From Boswellia sacra (lineage: Eukaryota > Streptophyta > Magnoliopsida > Sapindales > Burseraceae), in NCBI GenBank assembly GCA_013180625.2, contig SNVD02004849.1:62001-126000 (forward strand): 64,000 nt of DNA, read 5' to 3'. How positions within the stretch are numbered: the first letter of the stretch is position 1; every line of letters begins with the position of its first letter. The notes under the pieces were generated by a model. It was given only the letters and a program-made list of their open reading frames with translations. It had not been told where the DNA came from and made no database searches. Both the position numbers and the translations under genes were made by a program. Shown one piece after another: positions 49,315-60,640 of the stretch.

Positions 49315-49533
49315 TAGGGCAGCCTTCTCAAGGTGAAGACATAAAGTGTCCAGAGGTAAAACGGCTCCATCCCAGGATATATATATGGGAACCAATCCTT
49401 TTTAGTACTGAATAAGCTTCCGCAATGCCACCCTTTGAAAGAGCTTGATCAATAAGTCTAGCCCAGGTTTCTCTCACAATGCTACTGTCAGCATCACTAG
49501 AATAGTTTGCAAATAAAGCATTTCCAGACATAT
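49315..49533 (-). pseudogene. NUP155: Captured NUP155-type nucleoporin exon
   Basis: One minus-strand exon from an AG acceptor (49534) to a GTAC donor (49314). It reads SSIVRETWARLIDQALSKGG, EAYSVLKRIGSHIY, then, after a net +1 frameshift in an ATATAT run near 49378, DGAVLPLDTLCLHLEKAAL. This matches my memory of a conserved C-terminal alpha-helical segment of Nup155, the large scaffold nucleoporin of the inner ring. The frameshift and isolation make it a dead fragment. An imperfect (TATATG)n microsatellite lies just downstream at 49160-49270. Confidence 0.75.
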
Positions 49534-50909
49534 CTACAGTAACAATATCAGCAAAGCTTTTATATCATAAAATTTGAAATAAAAAGCATAAAACTTCATT
49601 ACAACGTTTCTCAGACTCTTTTTCCATTCAAAAATCAGCTGACAGAATTTATACATGGATTCCTCCATTAATTACAGAGTACAAAAGAGAAAGTAGTATC
49701 CTAGTATATTATTAGAAATGAAAAGAACAGGCTGATGACACCCAATTCTCAAAATATATATTGGTCCAGAAAACAAGGGTTAGATGAAAAAGAGACAGCA
49801 TGATGTTACAAAGCAAAAAGTGCATATATCCTAACAAAGAATTCAAGTCCTATACTTGGTCCCACATTTCAACATTCTCAAAGTTCTTGACTTTTCAAAT
49901 CACACTTTGAATTAGATAAACCAACAAATTAAAAAATTAAAACCATGAAAGTGGCAGTCACTATACGAAGCACTTTGCCATCCAAGACTCAATAGAAATG
50001 ATACAATGGGAATCATTTTCACCTAGCTGGATAAAACGAAATGGAGAAAACTTAAATCACAAAATAATTGTTTAATGCCCTTGAGCCACTCTCCCCTTCT
50101 AGCTGAGATTTACTTTTTCCTCAGTACACTATTTGAATTCAAGCATTAATTTCAATTTAGTTTATTGTGCTAAATTATTTTCCCGTTAATAAATCAAACA
50201 TTAATTCCCTAGTTTTGAAATATATAATTAATATCTATTTTGTCCTCTTGACAATTCAATGAGCAGAATTTAAGATTTAGTCAGACTCAGGCTCGCTGTT
50301 TTTCATTTAAGATTATGCTGCTAATTTTAAATCTATGTCTAAAAAGAAAAGATGGAAGGCCTCTTAATTAGTATGTCAAGCAGAAAGAAGCAACACATAA
50401 ATAAATATATAAGTATGTGAATTAGTGTGTGCGCAATGCATTTTAAAGACAATCAAGTCAAAGGTTTTGATCAATTAAACTCAAATTAAACACAAGAAAA
50501 ACACCAAATTCTACCAGAAATTAACACTTGATTCAAGCAAGCTTGTGTTATTCAATGAGCTAGACCAAGTATGCTAAGCAGATTAAACCATGGCTGCTCC
50601 TCCCGAGAGATATGTATTATCATTTACCACTTCAAGTAATGCAAACAGATTTCAAATTTGTTCTCTGAAAAGAAAATTGAAAAACACAAAAAAAAGGAAA
50701 ATGCAATCTACGCTTTCAACAAAGGAGAATCTCATCGAGCAGTGTTTTCAGACTTCTAAGTAAGAATCAAAATGAAAGCAAATAAACCCACATGAGAAAT
50801 TGCATAAAGTCATGAAAAGTATAAACTTGCACACAATAAGACAAAGAACAATAACAAAAATACAGATAACAAAAGCCCAAAATTTAACGTTAAAAAAAAA
50901 AACAAAAAC

Positions 50910-51904
50910 CTGCTCACGGGTGGCAGAGTAAGAATTTGAAAATTCCAGAGAAATCTCTTTCAAATCGGGACAATTAAAGATCTACATGAAGGGCACACCG
51001 GTTTAAAAAGAAATTCACCTAATTAAACAATCAAGATGGAATAAAATGAAATAGTTACCATCTTAGAAAGGGAGTAAAGATCTGAAAGCCAAAGTGTAGA
51101 AAGACTTGATGAGCAGAGGACAAATCCTCCTAAATTAGTACATCCTTCCATCTTAAGACTTGTCAAGCATCGTTTATCAGCAACAAAACGACCCAATTCA
51201 TCTCTACATAAGAAGAACACCAATAGACACATTTAATCAATGCATCACTAAACAACCAGTACCAACAACCATTTCTTAGAACCACACAAAAGATAGGGAA
51301 CAAGAATATGAACAATATAATATCCAAATGGCCCAGGAACCTTTAAAAGGTGCCACTATAATTTTTAAACTTTCGCACTATTCAGTAAGCCATGGCAACA
51401 TATAAAAGGAAAGTATCATAAACAGCCATTAAATCTAAAAATGTAACATCATAAAAGACACTAAAACTTAAAATTGCAAATTATCATAGACTACAAAGAC
51501 ATACATTACTATCAATGTAATTGTTAACTTCATAAAAAATTCCACCCACTACTTATTTCTATCAATGGGACAGATCATTGATTCTTATTTTAAACATCAA
51601 TAAGTAGATCTCTCATACTGATATCACCCACACCCAAGCCTTATCATGATAATTTTAGGGTTAAATATGCAGATCAGCTTCATCCAATCAGCCAACTTGA
51701 AACCTGTTTGGCCATTCCAAGATGCAGGGTTGGACGCATAAAACTCAATAGTAACAGATTAGTAACTGGGAAGAAAATACAATAATATATCAAATAAAAA
51801 TATTAAACAGAAAAGGAATTAGAAACCATACCTAGTGATCCGATTGACAGCTGTCTCAGATGTCGAGATCTCCACACACTCCAAATTAGGGCAAGAAAAG
51901 GTAA
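50910..51904 (-). pseudogene. FBL17: Captured FBL17-type F-box/LRR gene fragment (three exons)
   Basis: Three minus-strand exons with consistent phases. The first, ending at 51832, reads FSCPNLECVEISTSETAVN then RIT with donor GTATGG. The second, 51203-51059, reads DELGRFVADKRC, SLKMEGCTNLGGFVL and LSTLWLSDLYSLSKM. The third, 50981-50910, reads IFNCPDLKEISLEFSNSYS with donor GTTTTT. Together they form consecutive leucine-rich repeats that I recognise from plant F-box/LRR-repeat protein 17, a cell-cycle SCF subunit. The F-box and the remaining repeats are absent. The exons are still open, so a spliced transcript would keep frame across them. The 5' limit of the first exon is unclear. Confidence 0.75.
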
Positions 51905-52230
51905 TTGGTTGAGCTGGGGTGCGAGCGCGACATTGGAGGCAAGGGAGTGACCGTGTTGATGAGGGAGGTGTTGGGTGAAATCGACGAGATGTAATCTGAG
52001 GCGTAGATCTTGGATCGAACAGCAAGGAGAGGCCGCCTTTCGATCAAGTTCTTACACGTACGCTTGCTGCTCGGCCATCAAAATTAACGAAATTGAGGTT
52101 TGAGGGAAGGAATCACAACTTGAGGGAAGGAGTTTCCACTATCCATGCGAGATTTGAGAGGCAATATGAGATATTGAGGAAATTAGGGATTTGAGAGGGA
52201 GGCATGAGATAAAGCGAGAGAGAGAAGTGG
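51905..52230 (-). other. Leader-like region upstream of the captured FBL17 exons
   Basis: Upstream of the FBL17 fragment on the minus strand the sequence becomes G/C richer and CT-rich, like a 5' UTR, and contains an ATG near 52080 reading MAEQQAYV before a GTGTAAG donor-like site. It may be the first exon and promoter of a further captured gene. I cannot identify it. Confidence 0.25.
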
Positions 52231-52428
52231 GAGAGAGGACTACCAAAAAAGAAAGTTTATAAAATATATTTATTACAGTTATGTTTTTTTACTGCAGGCC
52301 TCCAAAACGTAGTAAAACCAATAACTTCTACTGTGGGTATTGGGGCCTGCCACAAAATGTTAACTTTTACCACATTTTTTTAGGCCCGCGGTAAATAGAT
52401 GCAGTATAAACCCTGTTTTGTAGTAGTG

Positions 52429-54150
52429 AGATGTCGAGCTCGCTGCTTCCCAAAAAGGTCAGCCAAGAGATGATGGAGATGATGAATAATAGGATTGTCG
52501 GGCAGCTTTTTAGGATTTTTGCTTTGTTTTGAGGCCCTTTTGGATTTTATTTCTAGATTTCCATGATGGTTCTTTTGAGTAAATTCTCCCTCTTACATTA
52601 ATTTGCTACATCTGTCACGCAACTGTCTATCTATATGACCATAAACAAGGCATTTTCACACATATGGTTACAAAATCCCAACATCGAGATGCATTACACT
52701 TAATTTTTCTCACTTTTGAACAATTTTTTGCTAGGACCACTTCAACTAACATATGTGACTGTAAAACTGGCATGTGTGGGTTAGAACTGGCGTGTGTATC
52801 TTTAAACTAGTGCACGTTACAATTAATTGGCTTCCGCCAATTTTTGCTGCTACATGTGAGTAAGCTTGCCTTAAACCCAGTTTGCAGATCTACAAATTCG
52901 TATTCGACCTTCTTTCCCCCTTATTCACTCTAAACATGTTTGAAACAAGATGAAAGTTTTTTCAAGCCACTCTAAAGTCTCTAGATGATCAAGAATGGAT
53001 TCTCCTTAAGCCAAGTGGGCTTTTTGAGTTGAAATTCCTTTGCTAGGTAGAACTTGACACTTATTTTCTTGAAGTTGCATCTTCTTTTTGGAGCACTTGT
53101 GATCATATCTTTCGTTTCAACTGTGAAGAGCTATGTCCATTGTATGGGGAGTTCAGTGCTATATTAGGAGTTTATTATGTCAGTATAGAAGATATAATCC
53201 TGCCTTCTTTGCCACCATATTCTATGAGAGATATGGCCCACTTCTTCTATCTTTCTAAAGCTGTGATGGGTGGTTATGTCATCAATGGCATGGTAGATCT
53301 GCTTTCTTTTATTCCCCTCATCACTGTTGTTAACAAAGCTTCTATTTCAAAGCTCTGCCTCTTATAATTCTATTTACTCGCATAATTTTGCTGGTCATAG
53401 AAGATATTCCTGGAGACCTGGTAGCTCTCATCCCTTAGATGAATGCTGGCACAATATTGGTATCGCCGATCTTAGCTAAGACCTTGCAGGGATTAGATTT
53501 TGTCTAGTTTGGATAAAGTCAAGCATTTTTCTATAGCCTACTATTACTCTAGGTATTTTCCTTTTGATCCCTCTTCTTTTGAATAAATTTATCCGCTATA
53601 GTAGTTTGTGCAACGTAGTCCAATTGTCGCCTCTCGTATCGAGAATCTCCTCTCTCCTTTCTTTTTTAAATCTGGTTGTAGGAGAAGTTGGCCATCCTAG
53701 CCCCTACTAAAGTTAATTGGGCACGGTATGGATTGAGAAACCACCAGGCCAGAAGACTTTACAAATAACAACCGTGGATTGATTGGCTACACTTTGTTTT
53801 GAACATCGTGATTCATTGGACTTGTCCTTAGTGGCGTCTGTAGCATGTGACCATCCAAACCTATGCCACTTGTGTTCCTCTTATGGGCTTAATCATAGCT
53901 TCTTCTATTCCGCTTCCCGCCTGTGTTGTCAATCTTCAAACAAAGAATTGTGACTAGGGTGCCCATATTCGATCCTGGGCCACTGATGGCACGTGTTCTC
54001 TCTACTGTGAAAAAGACTTTGGCAAAAGCGCACTATTGGATGGAATTAGCCCACTTCTGACAACATTATAACCGATGATCAGTACAAGGCGTGGGTCATT
54101 TCTCAAGGTTCTTCTTCTAGTTCTTATTAGCATGATTCATATGGTTCCAT
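52429..54150 (+). pseudogene. Degenerate DUF7745-like plant retroelement ORF
   Basis: The first hundred bases continue the 36012-37097 repeat. From about 52930 a broken frame reads EVASSFWSTCDHIFRFNCEE, LYGEFSAILGVYY and, further on, TSDNIITDDQYKAWVISQ, which resembles the DUF7745-type proteins encoded by unclassified plant retroelements. The longest clean piece is 53140-53367. Numerous stops are present. Assignment rests on memory of short phrases only. Confidence 0.3.
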
Positions 54151-54479
54151 AAAATTCAACACCACACAACTAGGGATCTGATGCATTTTAAATTTTTGCA
54201 TCTTTATGTTAAATGTCTCTCATTATAATGGATTGAAAACATAATAAAATCTAATTTCACAACATATTTGTCTCTAACAAATTCATCATCTTATTAATCA
54301 AAACATATTTGTTAAGAACATGATGTGTACATGAACAACTCTTATTACTAACTAGCCTTTCGTCGGTTTTCTTGTTAGTTATTTTTCCTCTCTATGTTTA
54401 TCAGTGTTCGTCACTCTTTCTCTCACAGTGTTTACCTCTCTCTCTCGCCCCCTCACACATAAAGTACTTATTTAGCTTG

Positions 54480-55130
54480 TCCATGTTAATAAGTTTCTAG
54501 AACCCATTTGTCGTCCATGTTTGCTATCTTGACTGCTCCATATGACAACACCTTCTTGACTAAGTATGGACCTTCCTAATTTGGTTTAAACTTCTCTCTT
54601 GGATCAAAAGCTACTGCTCTAGCTTGCTTCAACACCAGGTCTTCTTTATGAAATTTCAATTGCTTCACCTTTTTGTTAAAGGTTTGCACCATCCTCTATT
54701 GACATAGCTAAATGCGGTACAAAGCATTCATCCATTTTTTTCATCCACTAGTGCTAACTGCTCACATCCCAGCTTTAGTCAGGACATGTGATGACGAATT
54801 TCTAACTCAATTGGTAACACTCCATGCCATATACTATCGAGGATGGTGTGACCCCAATCAAACTTTGAGGTGTTGTTCGATATCTGCAAAGCATCATTGG
54901 TAACTTCTCAACCCAATCCTTTCCAATCTTTAACATTTTGGCTAGCATCTTCTTAACATTTTTATTAGCTATTTCTACTACACCATTAGCTTGCAGTCTG
55001 TATGGTGAAGACTTGTGATGCTCATTTTTGTATCTTTAGACTAAACTTCTTGTTTCTGCTTGAAATTGAGTACCATTGTCTGTGACTACGTGATGTGGAA
55101 CCCCATATCTACATATAATGTTTCTCTTGA
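54480..55130 (-). pseudogene. Gypsy integrase fragment
   Basis: Broken minus-strand coding sequence. In order it gives NGVVE-like text (NGVVEIANKNVKKMLAKML), WVEKLPMMLCRYRTTPQS, GVTPSSIVYGME, LKFHKEDLVLKQARAVAFDP and YGAVKIANMDDKWVL. These are the C-terminal half of a Gypsy integrase core and the chromatin/DNA-binding tail. No LTR is associated, and several stops interrupt it. Confidence 0.65.
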
Positions 55131-55841
55131 TAATTTCTTGACCATAAGAGATAACAAGTATCTAAAATTATTATAAAGTCAAATACAAATCAACCTTGCT
55201 TCATAAATCTAATATATGTTGTGCTTATTACAACATGTGTTTATGTAGTTGTACACCCTCTGGAAATGAATTCATATATATGTTGTTGCATTGTTGAAAG
55301 GTTGTACATGATATTAGTTTTTTTTTTAATAGAATTTTCAATATCTTTTCTCTTGATTTGAAATTTTGTTGATAAGTAACTCTTTATTATCGGTAGTTAA
55401 GGGAAGCGCTCTTCTTTACTAACGATGAAGATAATGCAAAAGTATATTTGTTAAATTACAAGAGAGGTGAATTTTGAATCTTTCTTTATATAATTTTTTA
55501 TTAAATTATTTGATCTACGTTTTTTCTTGTATTGCAAAGACCTTCGAAATAGGAATGACATGTTACAAAGCTAGTGACTTGATGTGTTCTGATACTTATT
55601 ACAATTGCTTCTAAAAGGAATGATTAATTCAACCTTATTAACTTTCATTTTATGCGAGGCACATGTTAATTAATAAAAATTAGGCAACAATGATAAAGCT
55701 TTTTGAGTTACCGAATTGGCCCCTTGAATCATAATAACATAACATTGTGTAGAGTCTTGATTGCAATTTCTCTATTTTGAGTCAACAAAGATTTGACGAG
55801 GAGAGGCAGATATATTGCTTCATTCTCATCTAATTTCTTTT
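55131..55841. other. A/T-rich flank of the TNT1-type element
   Basis: No open frame or repeat of note. It ends in CTTTT (55837-55841), one copy of the TSD of the next element. Confidence 0.4.
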
Positions 55842-56399
55842 TGTTGAGTTTTGGCTCATATGCAAGTGGGAGAAATCCCACATTGGTTAAGTAGCAAAAC
55901 TTGGGTCTCATGTGGGTTTATAAAAGAAGCCATGTGGTAGATGTTTATGTGTCCCATTTGAAATTCTCTTTCATCCCCCCATATTGTGTAAGGTCTCATA
56001 TAAGACCTCATAGGTTAAGGGCCTTTCATTAAGGATCTTAATGTTTATAATATATGCTTTTTTCCCTTTGATTTTTGGTATTTGTAGTATTACGCAATTG
56101 TTTGGGTAATTACAGTTTGGCCCAACTATTTTGGTAATTGTAGTTTGACCGAATAGTTATGGTATTTGTATTGTGATCCAAAAGTTTGTAATTCTCTTTG
56201 AAGATAGTGGAAGTTTCTTCAATGGTGCCCAAGGACGTAGGTAACAATATCTAACCTCGTTAAATTTTGGTATTCTTTTTATTTCTGCATTGTTGGTTGA
56301 TTGGTTGCCTCTTTAGTTGCTATCATATTCAATTATCTGGCATAGTTTGTGGTTGTGCATTTGGTTGTTTTATTGGTATTACTTTCGCGTTGTGCAACA
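55842..56399 (+). repeat. 5' LTR of the TNT1-type element
   Basis: 558 bases, TG to CA, with TATAAAAGAAGCC near 55918 as a plausible TATA region. It aligns over its whole length with 60641-61199. Confidence 0.95.
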
Positions 56400-56401
56400 A
56401 T

Positions 56402-56413
56402 TGGTATCAGAGC
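56402..56413 (+). other. Primer-binding site of the TNT1-type element
   Basis: TGGTATCAGAGC, two bases after the 5' LTR. It is an exact tRNA-Met-type site. Confidence 0.95.
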
Positions 56414-56565
56414 CTAAAGTTTTGGGTAGTGAGTGGCTATTTCATTGAAGCACTTACTACTATTCTGGGTTGTTGAGTTTGGATTGCTAGTTATTGAATA
56501 TAATAGTTTGTTTGGAGCTTGGTTATTGGTGATTTGTGTATCGAGCTTATTTGTGAGAGGTAGTG

Positions 56566-59500
56566 ATGGCATCATCATCAACTGTACCAGAGAAGACGGT
56601 GACTGTGACAAATACAAAAATAAATGTTGAAAAATTTGATGGTCGAAATAATTTTAACTTGTAGCAGAGTGAGGTGTTGGACGGGTTGTATCAGCAAGAT
56701 TTGGATATTGTTCTGGAAGAAACAAAACCAGAAGATATCAGCGGAAGAGATTGGGACAAGTTAAATGTAAAAGCTTGTGGGTTGATTCACTCTTGCTTGT
56801 GTAGAGAACAAAAGTATCCGTTCACAAAAGAGACATCTGCAACCAAATTGTGGAAGGCACTGGAAAACAAATATATGAAGAAAAGTAATGAGAATTAGTT
56901 GTATCTATTGAAGAGATTGTTTCGTCTTCAATTGAAACCAGGTACGAGCATTAATTCTCATATTGATGAGTTTAATAAGTTAATTGCTGAATTGTTAAAC
57001 TTAGATGAAATCTTCAAAGATGAATGTAAGGCTATGCTATTGATTAGCTCACTTCCGGATGAATTAGATCATTTGTTAATTAACTACTCTTATCCATGAG
57101 AAAGATAAACTGTCTTTTGAAGAAGTTTGTTCTGCTTTGTTGAATTATGAAATTCGTAAGAAAGATCAAAGAAAATATAGGGATGAGTTAGTAGATGCAT
57201 TGACAGTGAGAGGGCGTAGTCAAAGTAGAAAACTAGGAAAAAGGGAAAAATCTTGGTCGAGGGGTAGATTAGGAAAAGGTGAGTGTGCCTTTTGTGGTGA
57301 GAAAGGGCATTGGAAGAAAGATTGTTCGTAGTTGAAGAAGAAAGATAAGGGCAAGGCTATTTCTGATGCATGTGTTATTGAGCATGAGGATGATAATGAT
57401 TCAGATATATGTCTAGTTGGTCACCCATCCACTTCTGGTTCTGATGAGTGGATTATGGATTCGGGTTGTACTTATCATATATGTCCACATAGGGAATGGT
57501 TCTTTCAATTTGAAGAGCTTGATGGTGGAATTGTGTATATGGGCAATGATGATATTTGTCATACTGTTGGGATAGGTTCGATTCGATTGAGGAATCATGA
57601 TGGACGAACTAGAGTTTTGACAAATGTTCGGTATGTACCGAAGTTGAAGAAGAATCTCATCTCTTTGGGAGCCTTGGAATCTAAAGGCTATGCGATATCT
57701 ATTCGAGATAGTATTCTGACGGTCACTAGGAGGAACAACTTGTATTACTATAATGGTAGTACGATTATTGGATCAGCGACTATGGTTTCTGATAGTGATA
57801 TAGATTCAGATATCACTAGACTATGGCATATGTGATTAGGACATGCAGGTGAGAAAGCCTTATTCAGTTGATGAAACAAGGCTTATTGAAAGGTGCAAAG
57901 ACTTGCAAGCTGGATTTTTGTAAGCATTCGTGTTCTGGGAAAGCAGAAGAGAGTGAAATTTGGCACCGCTATTCATAATACCAAGGGTATTCTTGATTAT
58001 GTTCACTCAGATGTGTGGGGACCTACAAAAATCGCATCTATAAGAAGTAGGTACTACTTTGTTACTTTTGTTGGTGACTTTTCCAGAAGAAATTGGGTGT
58101 ACTGTTTGAAGTCAAAAGATGATGTACTTAATACTTTCCTTAAATGGAAAAAGATAATTGAGACACAAACTGGCAAGAAGATCAAGCATCTCATAACAGA
58201 CAATGGTAGTGAGTATTGCAGTGATTAGTTTTTGAAATTATGTCAAGATGAAGGTATTATACGTCATTTTACTGTTAGAGGTACACCACAGCAGAATGGG
58301 GTGGCAGAACGCATGAGCCGGACATCGCTGGAGAAAGTTCAGTGTATGTTGTCCAATGCTGGGTTGGGCAAGGAATTTTGGGCTGAGGCTATGACTTATG
58401 CGTGTCATCTCATTAATCGTCTACCTTCAGCTGTTATTGGTGATAGAACTCCATTGGAGGTATGGTCTGGACAACCTGTTTTCGATTATAATTCTTTACA
58501 TGTTTTTGGTTCCACTGCATATTATCATGTGAAAGAATCTATGCTGGATCCTAGAGCCAAGAAAACGATTTTCTTGGGGTTTTCTTCAGGAGTAAAAGGG
58601 TATCGTCTTTGGTGTCCTAGTTCAAGGAAGATTGTATCCAGCCAAGATGTGACATTTGATAAGTCTTCAATGTTGAAGAAATCATAAAACTAGATAAAAG
58701 TGAATGGTACTCCACAGCAGGTGGAGCATACTCAACAGCAGGTGGAGTTTGAAATGACAACATTGAACCTAGTTAGATCTATTGAGACAGATGATGGTAC
58801 TCCTGTGACAGAGGAGGATTTGAGAGATGATGGAAAGCGTTCTACTCAGGAACCTCAATAGTAACAAGAATCTATTGCAATAAATAGGTCAAGATGTGAG
58901 ATTTGCAGACCTGGTCGATTTGCTAATATGGTGGCCCATGCATTTCCAATTGTAGATGATGATGTTCCTTCCACTTATAAAGGGGCAGTCAGATGTTTTG
59001 AATTTGATCAGTGGAAGACAGCTATGAGCGAAGAGATGCAGTCTCTTCAGAAGAATGAAACTTGGGAGCTAGCTCAACTATCCGAGGGTAAAAAGGTAAT
59101 TGGGTGCAAATTGGTATATATAAAGAAAGATGGATTTCCTGACAAGAATGATGTCCGCTACAAGGCAAGGTTGGTGGCTAAAGGCTATGCTTAGAAGGAA
59201 GGAATTGACTACAATGAGGTATTTTCTCCAGTTGTGAAACATTCTTCCATTAGAATTTTGTTGGCCTTGGTAGCTCAGATGAATATAGAACTAGTTCAAC
59301 TAGATGTAAAAACTGCATTTTTACATGGTGACTTGGAAGAGGAAATCTATATGACTCAGTCAGAGGGATTCAAAGTTGCTGGTAAGAAAATTTTGGTGTG
59401 CAAACTGAAAAGATTGCTTTATGGTTTGAAGCAATCTCCGAGGCAGTGGTACAAGTGATTTGATCAGTTTATGATGACTCAAAGGTACATAAGAAGCAAA

Positions 59501-60539
59501 TTTGATAATTGTGTGTATTTTCAAAGGCTACGTGATGGTTCTTTCATTTATCTACTCTTGTATGTTGATGATATGTTGATAGCTTCGATGAATGTCGAAG
59601 AAATTGCAAAGGTCAAGACTTAGTTGAATCGAGAGTTCGAGATGAAAGATTTGGGTGAAGCTAAGAAGATACTAGGTATGGAGATTAGTAGAGATAGAGG
59701 GAGAAACAAGATTTGTTTGACTTAGAAGCAGTATCTGATGAAGGTATTACAGCAGTTTGGCAATACAGAGCAATCAAAACCTGTAAGTACCCCACTTGCT
59801 CCTCATATGAAACTCAGTGCATCTTTATCTCCTAGTACAGATGAGGAACGAGAGTATATGTCTTGAGTTTCATATGCTAATGTAGTTGGTAGCTTGATGT
59901 ATGCTATGGTGTGTACAAGACCCGACATTTCACATGCAGTTGGAGTTGTGAGCAGGTACATGCATGATCTTAGTAAAGGACATTAGCAAGCAGTGAAATG
60001 AATTCTACGGTATTTGCTAAAAACTGTAGATGTTGGCTTAGTCTTTGAGAGGGATGATACGTGTGATTAGTATGCTATTGGTTATGTTAATTCTGATTAT
60101 GCTGGTGATTTGGATAAACGTCGGTCAACAAGCGATTATGTGTTTACTCTTACAAGAGCACCAATGAGTTGGAAGTCTACTTTATAGTCTACAGTGGCTT
60201 TGTCTACTACAGAGGTAGAGTATATGGCAATGACAGAGGCTGTGAATGAAGCTTTTTGATTACAATGATTACTAGATGAATTGGGAATTGGGAAGAAAAA
60301 AAATAACTCTTTATTTTGACAGTCAGAGTGCTATCCACTTAGCGAAGAATCCAGTGTTCCATGTTCGCACAAAGCATATTGATGTTCGATATCATTTTGT
60401 GCGGGAGATTATTGAAGAAGGAAGAATCTTACTTCAGAAGATTAGGACTGCCGAGAATCCTGCAGATATGTTGACTAAGGTTGTGACAATGATCAAGTTT
60501 AGTCATTATTTGGACTTGATCAATATTGTGCGAGTTTGA
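56566..60539 (+). pseudogene. TNT1-type gag-pol, many stops
   Basis: Gag starts at 56566 (MASSSTVPEKTVTVTN; INVEKFDGRNNF). The zinc knuckle CAFCGEKGHWKKDC lies at about 57287 and the protease motif WIMDSGCTYHICPH at about 57450. Integrase shows LGHAGEKA, HSDVWGPTKIAS, ITDNGSEYCSD and GTPQQNGVAERM, the DDE core. RT shows VQLDVKTAFLHGDLEEEIYM, YGLKQSPRQWYK and the catalytic YVDDMLIAS at about 59560. RNase H shows NSDYAGDLDKRRSTSDY and the tail RTKHIDVRYHFVREII. At least fifteen internal stops and a frameshift near 57870 abolish function. Nearly all stops are TAG or TGA at positions where the family has Gln, Arg or Trp. Confidence 0.95.
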
Positions 60540-60640
60540 CCGCGCCATTGGGCACATTTGGAGGCGTTGCAGCTGTGATACAGAATATGGGAAAAAGAAG
60601 AAATGTATGGTGGACCGGCATATTCGCCAAGGTGGAGATT

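Larger units (their letters stand above)
37098..52428. mobile_element. Pack-CACTA-2, TSD AGA, split by a Copia element
   Basis: The left end CACTACAAGAAAATCGG and the reverse-complemented right end CACTACTACAAAACAGG are CACTA-type termini. AGA flanks both (37095-37097 and 52429-52431). Subterminal zones contain repeated GCCCGCCGTAAAAA-like motifs (37130-37335 and 52290-52395). Without the Copia insertion the element is about 4.5 kb. It has no transposase-like frame, but on the minus strand it carries exons of an FBL17-type gene and a NUP155-type gene plus unidentified terminal exon-like segments. Its subterminal motifs differ from those of Pack-CACTA-1, so the two belong to different CACTA families. 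Confidence 0.9.

Noticed and set aside
49040..49395. Tyr/Ile-rich open frames
   Set aside because: Most of their length is a translated (TATATG)n microsatellite; only the DGAVLPLDTLCLHLEKAAL part is meaningful, as NUP155-type exon.
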